From positions 1 to 5,061 of the forward strand of contig DUNJ01000144.1 of the NCBI GenBank assembly GCA_012839395.1: 5,061 nt of DNA, written 5' to 3'. Within the stretch, counting starts at the first letter, position 1. Each line of letters starts with the position of its first letter. The translations under genes and the position numbers were made by a program. The notes under the pieces are model-generated. The model saw only the letters and a program-made list of their open reading frames with translations, did no database searches and was not told the DNA's origin. Of this stretch, positions 1-5,061 are shown piece after piece. This DNA comes from Tepidimicrobium sp. (GTDB taxonomy: Bacteria > Bacillota > Clostridia > Tissierellales > Tepidimicrobiaceae).

Positions 1-2778
1 GATCTTAGTTTAATAAAAGCTAAAGTAGAAAAAAGTGATGCTATTTTGGAAAAGACCCAACAGGAAAAAGCACAAATGGTCAACTTGTTAAATGATAAGA
101 AAAACCATTTAATACTGCTTAAGGAAAAGGAAAAATTCTATACTAAGGATATGAATAGATTGGAGATGGAGATAGAGGATTTAGGTAAGGAGTTAGGGCT
201 TTTGGGGGATGTAGAAAGTTCTTTATTGGAGGAGTATAAAAATGTAGACAAACAGTTTAATGCTTTGAGAGATAGACTATCTCATAATAGAACTGAATTA
301 GAAGAGGTGGACGCTGTAATTCAATCGCAGGAGAAATCGATTGAAAAAAAGAAGGATGAAGTTGTAGATTTGCTAAACAGAATTACGGATAAAAGAAGTC
401 GAATAGGGAGCCTAGAAAGCTTTGAAAAAAATATCGATAAAAGAATTATACAAATAGAAAAACAGATACACCTATTGTTGAATAAGAAGGAAACGATTGA
501 AGATTTATTAGAGGACATCCAATCGATGGAGCGGGAAGAGAAGGATAGGATTGTTGAATATACAAGACTATTATCCGACCTAAGGATGAAGGATAAGGAG
601 GACAAGCTTCTACTAGATAATCTACATAATGAGATAAACCAAAACAAGGTAGATCTACAGGGAAGTATATCCAAGTATAATCTGCTGAAAAATATGGAGG
701 AGGCTTACGAAGGATATTATAGAAGCGTTAAAAATCTAATGCTAGCCTGTGAAAGGGACGAGGAATTGAAGAAGCGATTTATCGGCATAGTAGCTGATCT
801 ATTGAAGGTGGATGAAAAATACGAAAGGGCCATAGAGATTGCACTTGGCGGAAACCTACAAAACGTTGTAACACAAGATGAGCGGGATGCTAAATTTATA
901 ATCGCTTATTTAAGGAAAAAGAATTTGGGAAGGATTACATTTTTACCTCTCTCTACTATTGAGGACAAGTCTATATATATAAAGGATGAAGATAGGCAAA
1001 GATATGGCATCTTAGGGCTAGGCTCAGAATTGGTTAACTATGATATGAAATATGCTAACATTATAGGGCATCTTTTAGGTAGAATTATAGTTGTAGAAGA
1101 TTTAGATCATGCTATATTGGCTGCAAAGCGATTTAACTATTCATTTAGAATAGTTACCTTGAGAGGAGATATAATAAATCCAGGCGGGGCTATGACTGGT
1201 GGAAGCTTGCCCAAGGTTAGTGGAAATTTACTAAATAGAAAACATAGAATAGGGGCATTAAAAAAAGAAATTAATGGCCTATCCAGGTTACAAAAGGATC
1301 TGGAGCATAAGAAGTTAGGCTTAGAGGCAAAAATAGCTGATAACCGTACAAAATTGGATTTATATGAAGAGAAGTTACAAAACTCTAATATTGAAGTTAT
1401 AAGATTGGAAAATGAGAGGGAAAGACATTTAGAAGGATTAAAAGGATGTTTGGAATCTATTGAAAAGTATGAAGATGAAATCAAAGAACTAAATATAGAA
1501 CTAGATGATATAAAAGATACTAAGGATGCTTTACATAAGGAAATAGAAACTCTAAATACAAACAGTAATTTTATCAAAAAAACTATGGAACAATCCATGG
1601 CTAAGTTTCAAAAAGAAAAGGATATAAGGGAGGAAATAGCAAAACGAGCAACAGATATTCAAATTGAAGTGGGACTTTTGGAAAATAGATTAACAAATAA
1701 AAAGAATAAACTCGAAGAGCTAGGGAAAGATTTAGAAAAAAAAGCGGGGGCGAAGAAACAAAAAGAAGCAGAATACCTAAATATGAGAACTACAATAGAT
1801 ACCACAAGGGAAGAGATACTATCGACGGAAAAGGATATAGAAAAGGTAAGTCGCTTGGTAAAGGATAAGGGAAAAAATATCAAATCATTAAGAGATAAAA
1901 AGGACGATTTAATGAACAGGCTTTATCGTCGACAAAGCCAATTGAAGGACCTAAATGCAAGCCTTGCCAGCCTTGAAAAGAAGAGGGGCGATTGGGATGT
2001 TAAGAGGGCAAGGTATGAGGTTAAATTGCAGGGATTGGCCGAAAAATTGAAGGAAGGTTATAATCTAAACTATATAGATGCCCTCGAGCTATGGATTCAG
2101 TTGGATGATTTAAAGGCTGCATCTAAGGAAGTTGAAAATTTAAAGGCCAGCATTAAGAGCCTAGGATCGGTAAATTTAGATTCCATAGAGGAATATGAGG
2201 ATACTAAGAATAGGTTGAAATTTATGGATAAACAGTATAAAGATTTGATATCTGCAAGAAAGGATCTGCAAGAGGTTATAGTGGATATGGAAGATAAGAT
2301 GAAGAGGCAATTTTTATATAGTTTTAATAAGATAGATGAAAACTTTAGTCGGGTATTTGCTATACTATTTGATGGCGGGAAAGCCAATATAGTATTGGAG
2401 GATGAGCAAAATATATTGACCTGTGGAATAGAGATCGAGGCACAACCTCCAGGAAAGAAACTACAAAATCTATCCTTGCTTTCAGGGGGAGAGAAGACAT
2501 TGACGGCTGTGGCCTTATTGTTTTCAATATTTCAGGTAAAGCCTGCTCCTTTCTGTATATTAGACGAGATAGATGCTGCACTAGATGAAAGCAATATAAA
2601 TAGATATACAAATTATCTCAAAACATTATCTGATGACACCCAATTTATTATGATTACCCATAGGAAGGGCACTATGGAAATTGCAGATGTGCTTTATGGG
2701 ATAACCATGGAGGAAGAAGGGATTAGCAAGATAGTATCCGTGAAGTTAACGGATGATTTAGATGAATTGGCAAGTTAA
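1..2778 (+). CDS. smc: Chromosome segregation protein SMC (5'-truncated by window edge)
   Basis: SMC is the ATPase of the bacterial condensin complex. It dimerises through its hinge, binds ScpA/ScpB and organises the chromosome. The frame is open from base 1, so the TTG at 46 is not a start; 925 residues are present. Full-length SMC is about 1,190 residues, so roughly 260 are missing, including the Walker A head. Seen, numbering from base 1: charged heptad-like coiled coil to about residue 232; globular hinge about 235-405, ending in the Gly-rich NPGGAMTGGS (1177-1206); a second long coiled coil to about 780; then the C-terminal head. The head carries the ABC signature LSGGEKT (2479-2499), Walker B and D-loop FCILDEIDAALDE (2551-2589, catalytic Glu at 2566) and the switch His of ITHRKG (2659-2661). 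All motifs of this half are intact, with no frameshift. The gene ends in TAA, which overlaps the ftsY Shine-Dalgarno. Identification is secure; domain borders are by eye. Confidence 0.97.
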   Translation, partial: DLSLIKAKVEKSDAILEKTQQEKAQMVNLLNDKKNHLILLKEKEKFYTKDMNRLEMEIEDLGKELGLLGDVESSLLEEYKNVDKQFNALRDRLSHNRTELEEVDAVIQSQEKSIEKKKDEVVDLLNRITDKRSRIGSLESFEKNIDKRIIQIEKQIHLLLNKKETIEDLLEDIQSMEREEKDRIVEYTRLLSDLRMKDKEDKLLLDNLHNEINQNKVDLQGSISKYNLLKNMEEAYEGYYRSVKNLMLACERDEELKKRFIGIVADLLKVDEKYERAIEIALGGNLQNVVTQDERDAKFIIAYLRKKNLGRITFLPLSTIEDKSIYIKDEDRQRYGILGLGSELVNYDMKYANIIGHLLGRIIVVEDLDHAILAAKRFNYSFRIVTLRGDIINPGGAMTGGSLPKVSGNLLNRKHRIGALKKEINGLSRLQKDLEHKKLGLEAKIADNRTKLDLYEEKLQNSNIEVIRLENERERHLEGLKGCLESIEKYEDEIKELNIELDDIKDTKDALHKEIETLNTNSNFIKKTMEQSMAKFQKEKDIREEIAKRATDIQIEVGLLENRLTNKKNKLEELGKDLEKKAGAKKQKEAEYLNMRTTIDTTREEILSTEKDIEKVSRLVKDKGKNIKSLRDKKDDLMNRLYRRQSQLKDLNASLASLEKKRGDWDVKRARYEVKLQGLAEKLKEGYNLNYIDALELWIQLDDLKAASKEVENLKASIKSLGSVNLDSIEEYEDTKNRLKFMDKQYKDLISARKDLQEVIVDMEDKMKRQFLYSFNKIDENFSRVFAILFDGGKANIVLEDEQNILTCGIEIEAQPPGKKLQNLSLLSGGEKTLTAVALLFSIFQVKPAPFCILDEIDAALDESNINRYTNYLKTLSDDTQFIMITHRKGTMEIADVLYGITMEEEGISKIVSVKLTDDLDELAS

Positions 2779-2783
2779 GGAGG
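2777..2783 (+). promoter_or_regulatory. Ribosome binding site of ftsY, overlapping the smc stop codon
   Basis: AAGGAGG lies 7 nt before the ATG at 2791 and is a near-perfect match to the 16S anti-Shine-Dalgarno. Its first two bases are the last two of the smc TAA stop. Ribosomes finishing smc would therefore stop directly on the ftsY initiation region, which suggests translational coupling (inference). The same AGGAGGTTGTA string recurs before ffh. Confidence 0.9.
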
Positions 2784-2790
2784 TTGTAGC

Positions 2791-3759
2791 ATGTTTAAAA
2801 ATCTATTCGGACAAAAGAAGGAAGACCTAGAAAGCCCCAATAAAGGCTTTTTAGAAAAGCTTAAAGCTGGTTTAGACAAGACCAGAAAGGGAATAACCGA
2901 GAAGGTTGATAATATACTTAAATCATATGTAAAGATAGACGATGAACTGTTTGATGATTTAGAAGAGATATTGGTGACGGCTGATGTTGGCGTAGGTACT
3001 ACAATGGATATTATCGATAGTTTAAGGGATAGGATTCAAGAAGAAGGGCTGAGGGAACCCGAAGGGATTAAGGATCTTTTAGAAGATGAAATAAAAAGGG
3101 CTATGAATCAATCCAATTCGAGTAATAGGTTAGAAATAGATCCTTCTCCAGCTGTTATACTGGTTGTAGGGGCTAATGGGGTTGGAAAGACTACCACAAT
3201 AGCTAAATTGGCCTATAACCTAAAAAGGGAAGGGAGGAAAGTTATTTTGGCTGCTGGAGATACCTTTAGAGCAGGGGCCATCGAGCAGCTCAATGAGTGG
3301 AGTAAAAGGGTGGGAGTAGACCTGGTAGCTCATAGTGAGGGAGCGGATCCAGCAGCGGTAATATTCGACGGAATTCAAGCAGCAAAGGCACGAAAATGTG
3401 ATGTGTTAATCTGTGATACTGCAGGTAGACTCCATAATAAAAAGAACCTAATGAATGAATTGAATAAAATTTCCCGCGTTATAGAAAGGGAATATGCTGA
3501 TGCGCAAAAAGAAACTTTATTGGTATTAGATGCCACTACGGGGCAAAATGCAATTGCCCAAGCCAAGGTATTTGAGGAGGCCTGTAATGTATCTGGAGTG
3601 GTTTTAACTAAATTAGATGGAACTGCAAAGGGAGGAGTAGCAATAGCCCTTCAGACAGAATTGGGATTGCCTATAAAGTTTGTTGGGGTAGGGGAAAAGA
3701 TGGATGATTTACAACAATTTGATGTAGACGGCTTTGTAGAGGCTATATTTAGCAATTAA
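2791..3759 (+). CDS. ftsY: Signal recognition particle receptor FtsY
   Basis: FtsY is the SRP receptor GTPase. At the inner face of the membrane it pairs with GTP-loaded Ffh, hands the ribosome-nascent chain to the SecYEG translocon, and both GTPases then hydrolyse GTP. The 322-residue protein is full length for the short Gram-positive form. It has only a brief charged A region (about residues 1-25, starting MFKNLFGQKK, plausibly a lipid-binding amphipathic stretch) instead of the long acidic domain of E. coli. The N-domain helical bundle includes ILVTADVG (residues 60-67). The G domain shows the P-loop GANGVGKT (127-134), DTFRAGA of the insertion-box region (157-163), DTAGR (209-213), TKLD guanine-specificity motif (273-276) and the closing GVGE segment near 299-302. 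The ATG start is fixed by a strong Shine-Dalgarno 7 nt upstream. The gene follows smc by 12 nt, so it is probably co-transcribed with it. FtsY rather than Ffh is shown by the DTFRAGA motif and the absence of an M domain. Confidence 0.97.
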   Translation: MFKNLFGQKKEDLESPNKGFLEKLKAGLDKTRKGITEKVDNILKSYVKIDDELFDDLEEILVTADVGVGTTMDIIDSLRDRIQEEGLREPEGIKDLLEDEIKRAMNQSNSSNRLEIDPSPAVILVVGANGVGKTTTIAKLAYNLKREGRKVILAAGDTFRAGAIEQLNEWSKRVGVDLVAHSEGADPAAVIFDGIQAAKARKCDVLICDTAGRLHNKKNLMNELNKISRVIEREYADAQKETLLVLDATTGQNAIAQAKVFEEACNVSGVVLTKLDGTAKGGVAIALQTELGLPIKFVGVGEKMDDLQQFDVDGFVEAIFSN

Positions 3760-3770
3760 AAATATTTTTA

Positions 3771-3799
3771 TTGACAATATTAAATTATTATACTAAAAT
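3771..3799 (+). promoter_or_regulatory. Probable sigma-A promoter for ylxM-ffh
   Basis: A perfect -35 hexamer TTGACA (3771-3776) is followed after exactly 17 bp by TAAAAT (3794-3799), a 5-of-6 match to the TATAAT -10 consensus. The spacer is very AT-rich. Transcription would begin near 3805-3807, leaving a leader of about 42-44 nt before the ylxM ATG at 3849. It sits in the only real intergenic gap of the window, just after the ftsY stop. An alternative -10, TATACT (3789-3794), lies only 12 bp from the -35 and is badly spaced. Hexamers and spacing are seen; activity is inferred. Confidence 0.6.
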
Positions 3800-3835
3800 A
3801 GTACTGTCAAGCAAAAACCTTGACAGTACTATTTT
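3795..3835 (+). repeat. Perfect 17-bp inverted repeat (hairpin/operator/attenuator candidate) before ylxM
   Basis: The left arm AAAATAGTACTGTCAAG (3795-3811) and right arm CTTGACAGTACTATTTT (3819-3835) are exact reverse complements around a 7-nt loop, CAAAAAC. As RNA this is a stable stem with A residues on the 5' side and four U residues on the 3' side. It thus has the shape of an intrinsic terminator for transcripts reading out of ftsY, though the U-run is short (TTTTGATTGG) and the stem only moderately GC-rich. It covers most of the proposed -10 box and the start of transcription, the classic place for a repressor operator, and ends 4 nt before the ylxM ribosome binding site. The sequence does not settle which role applies: weak terminator/attenuator, 5'-protective hairpin, operator, or a dispersed palindromic repeat. 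Confidence 0.75.
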
Positions 3836-3839
3836 GATT

Positions 3840-3845
3840 GGTGAT
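3840..3845 (+). promoter_or_regulatory. Weak ribosome binding site of ylxM
   Basis: GGTGAT before the ATG at 3849 matches the 3' part of the extended Shine-Dalgarno AGGAGGTGAT. Its GG pair ends 7 nt before the ATG, the same register as the AGGAGG of ftsY. It is clearly weaker than the ftsY and ffh sites and directly follows the inverted repeat, so folding of that hairpin could affect access to it (inference). It supports starting ylxM at 3849. Confidence 0.55.
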
Positions 3846-3848
3846 AAA

Positions 3849-4232
3849 ATGATCAATAGGTTAGTAGAGATTAGTATTCTCTTCGATTTTTATGGAAAAT
3901 TATTAAGTGAAAGGCAGTTCGCTGCCATTGAACTATATTATATGCACGATCTCTCCTTATCTGAAATAGGGGAAGAATTGAATATAAGCCGGCAAGGGGT
4001 ATACGATACTTTAAAAAGGGCGGAGGATAAGCTGTTTGAATATGAAAGTATACTTGGATTGGTAAATAAATTCAATCAGAACAAAGAAGAAATAGAGATG
4101 CTATATGATCTTACAGATGAAATAGAAAAAGAGGGGCAACGGATAGAAAATGAAGAAATACTAACAAGGGTTAAGAGATTAAAAGCTATTTTAGAGCGGA
4201 TAATGAGTAGTAGCCAGGAGGTTGTATATTGA
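3849..4232 (+). CDS. ylxM: YlxM family helix-turn-helix protein, SRP-associated
   Basis: The 127-residue protein belongs to the YlxM/UPF0122 family, small proteins encoded immediately before ffh in Bacillota. Family proteins have been reported to bind SRP components and influence its GTPase activity; the exact role here is inferred from family and position. Seen: the family's opening block with LFDFYGKLLSERQ (about 11-23) and ELYYMHDLSLSEIGEEL; then a sigma-region-4-like helix-turn-helix at about residues 34-60, with the recognition-helix signature ISRQGVYDTLKRAED. A highly charged helical tail follows (about 75-120), slightly longer than in Bacillus YlxM (about 110 residues). The reading frame is open upstream to a TTG at 3771, but that TTG is the -35 box, and the extra 26 residues do not look like the family. 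The ATG at 3849 gives the family N-terminus and has GGTGAT before it. The stop TGA overlaps the ffh start, so YlxM and Ffh are very likely translationally coupled. Confidence 0.92.
   Translation: MINRLVEISILFDFYGKLLSERQFAAIELYYMHDLSLSEIGEELNISRQGVYDTLKRAEDKLFEYESILGLVNKFNQNKEEIEMLYDLTDEIEKEGQRIENEEILTRVKRLKAILERIMSSSQEVVY
4216..4221 (+). promoter_or_regulatory. Ribosome binding site of ffh, inside the end of ylxM
   Basis: AGGAGG, embedded in the last codons of ylxM, lies 10 nt before the ATG at 4232 and 7 nt before an in-frame TTG at 4229. The 11-nt string AGGAGGTTGTA is identical to the one before ftsY (2778-2788). There the start codon follows after two further bases, the register occupied here by the TTG. 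Either codon could therefore be the ffh start; the protein would differ by only one residue. Confidence 0.85.
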
Positions 4233-5061
4233 TGGTATTTGGAAATTTATCTGAAAAGCTTCAAAATGCCTTAGCTAAGCTGAAGGGCAAAGGTAGGTTA
4301 TCGGAGAAAGATGTAAATATGGCCATGCGTGAGGTGAGGTTGGCACTTTTGGAGGCCGATGTTAACTTCAAGGTTGTAAAGGATTTTATAAAGGCGGTAA
4401 AGGATAGGGCCATAGGTTCAGAGGTTATGGAGAGTTTAACTCCTGGTCAGCAGGTAATTAAAATCGTAAATGAAGAACTAACCCTTTTGATGGGGGAGAG
4501 GGAGGCTAAGATTGATTTTGCTCCTCAGCCGCCAACAATAATTCTAATGTGTGGATTGCAAGGTGCTGGTAAAACTACCACTTCCGGAAAACTAGCCTAT
4601 AATTTAAAAAAACAGAACAAACGACCTCTATTGGTTGCCTGCGATATCTATAGGCTGGCGGCTATCAAGCAATTGGAAGTGGTAGGGAACAAGGTAGATG
4701 TTCCAGTGTTTACCATGGGAAATCAAAACAAGCCTAATCATATTGCTAAGGCCGCTATTGAGCATGCTAAGAGGAATAGTTACGATTGTGTAATTATAGA
4801 TACTGCCGGTAGACTTCATATTGATGAGGAACTGATGGGAGAACTAGAGGAAATTGAAGAATCCGTAGATCCCGATGAAATCCTATTGGTTGTAGATGCC
4901 ATGACGGGCCAGGATGCAGTAAATGTAGCTGAAACGTTTAATGAAAAGCTTGAGATTACGGGAATTATACTTACAAAATTGGATGGGGATGCCAGGGGCG
5001 GGGCTGCACTATCCATTAGAGCTGTTACAGAGAAACCCATTAAATTTGTAGGAATGGGTGA
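4232..5061 (+). CDS. ffh: Signal recognition particle protein Ffh/SRP54 (3'-truncated by window edge)
   Basis: Ffh is the GTPase subunit of SRP. With the small cytoplasmic (4.5S/scRNA) RNA it binds signal sequences emerging from ribosomes and docks with FtsY. About 276 of the usual roughly 450 residues are present: the whole N domain and most of the G domain. The Met-rich M domain, which binds signal sequence and RNA, lies beyond the window. Seen: MVFGNLSEKLQ start; N-domain ALLEADVN (residues 38-45); P-loop GLQGAGKT (108-115); DIYRLAA (138-144); DTAGR (190-194); VVDAMTGQDAV; and TKLDGDARGGAA (from 248). Position 142 is Leu where the family normally has Pro (DxYRPAA). The ATG shares one base with the ylxM TGA stop (TGATG) and follows AGGAGG, so translation is probably coupled to ylxM; a TTG one codon earlier is an alternative start. 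ATG-based annotation is the conservative choice. Confidence 0.96.
   Translation, partial: MVFGNLSEKLQNALAKLKGKGRLSEKDVNMAMREVRLALLEADVNFKVVKDFIKAVKDRAIGSEVMESLTPGQQVIKIVNEELTLLMGEREAKIDFAPQPPTIILMCGLQGAGKTTTSGKLAYNLKKQNKRPLLVACDIYRLAAIKQLEVVGNKVDVPVFTMGNQNKPNHIAKAAIEHAKRNSYDCVIIDTAGRLHIDEELMGELEEIEESVDPDEILLVVDAMTGQDAVNVAETFNEKLEITGIILTKLDGDARGGAALSIRAVTEKPIKFVGMG

Noticed and set aside
46..48. TTG at 46 as the start of the SMC gene.
   Set aside because: The frame is open back to base 1 with coiled-coil-like sequence, and SMC needs about 260 more N-terminal residues. The gene is simply cut by the window edge.
1137..1598. Minus-strand open frame of 153 codons opposite smc; similar shorter ones lie at 321-674, 1659-1883, 2097-2387, 2360-2611, 3375-3566, 4628-4819 and 4816-5040.
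   Set aside because: Their products are Ser/Phe/Leu-rich shadows of the charged coding strand, lack family motifs, and lie entirely over well-supported genes.
2371..2382. SMC head motif reads FDGGK where FGGG is common, a possible defect.
   Set aside because: The first Gly of this loop varies in SMC proteins of Clostridia-like bacteria as I recall them. The ATPase motifs that follow are intact, so loss of function is not indicated.
3787..3810. Minus-strand TTGACA (complement of 3805-3810) and TATAAT (complement of 3787-3792), a possible divergent promoter.
   Set aside because: The spacer is only 12 bp, far from the optimum. It would transcribe antisense into ftsY, where no minus-strand gene is supported.
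3820..3850. Second TTGACA (3820-3825) with TAAAAT (3845-3850), resembling another promoter.
   Set aside because: The spacer is 19 bp and the -10 overlaps the ylxM ATG, so its transcript would lack the ylxM start. The TTGACA is explained as the right arm of the palindrome.
1..5061. Search for a novel mobile, defence or biosynthetic system.
   Set aside because: All coding space is taken by four conserved housekeeping genes in their standard order. No unexplained stretch longer than 90 bases remains.

Overview
The window is a stretch of the conserved chromosome-segregation and protein-targeting cluster of Bacillota. All genes are on the + strand in the order smc (5' end cut off), ftsY, ylxM, ffh (3' end cut off). 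This is the rnc-smc-ftsY-ylxM-ffh order known from Bacillus and Clostridia. The DNA is AT-rich, with many ATA, AGG/AGA and TTA codons and strong AGGAGG ribosome binding sites. Together with the GGEKT form of the SMC signature motif, this points to a low-GC Gram-positive anaerobe of the Clostridia/Tissierellia type. The genus cannot be named from this sequence alone.

Layout: 1-2778 encodes the SMC condensin subunit without its N-terminal Walker A head. What remains is part of the first coiled-coil arm, the hinge, the return arm and the C-terminal ATPase half. ftsY (2791-3759) follows after 12 nt, and its Shine-Dalgarno overlaps the smc stop codon. The only substantial gap is 3760-3848. It holds a strong-looking sigma-A promoter and a perfect 17-bp inverted repeat that overlaps the -10 box and the expected start of transcription. 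ylxM is best started at the ATG at 3849, not at the in-frame TTG at 3771, because that TTG is part of the -35 box. ffh begins at 4232 (or at a TTG at 4229), overlapping the ylxM stop, and runs off the window after the G domain.

How they work together: SMC compacts and segregates the chromosome with ScpA/ScpB. FtsY (receptor) and Ffh (SRP54 GTPase) form the twin-GTPase complex that brings signal-recognition-particle-bound ribosomes to the membrane translocon. YlxM is a small helix-turn-helix protein always found beside ffh and reported to modulate SRP in some Bacillota. The layout suggests one read-through transcript from smc plus a second transcript starting just before ylxM-ffh, so that SRP protein can be made separately from SMC and FtsY.

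This is mostly a core housekeeping region. I see no mobile element, CRISPR array, RNA gene or unknown system. The points worth a second look are the promoter/palindrome arrangement before ylxM, a Pro-to-Leu change in a conserved Ffh GTPase motif, and start-site choices that automatic annotation could get wrong.
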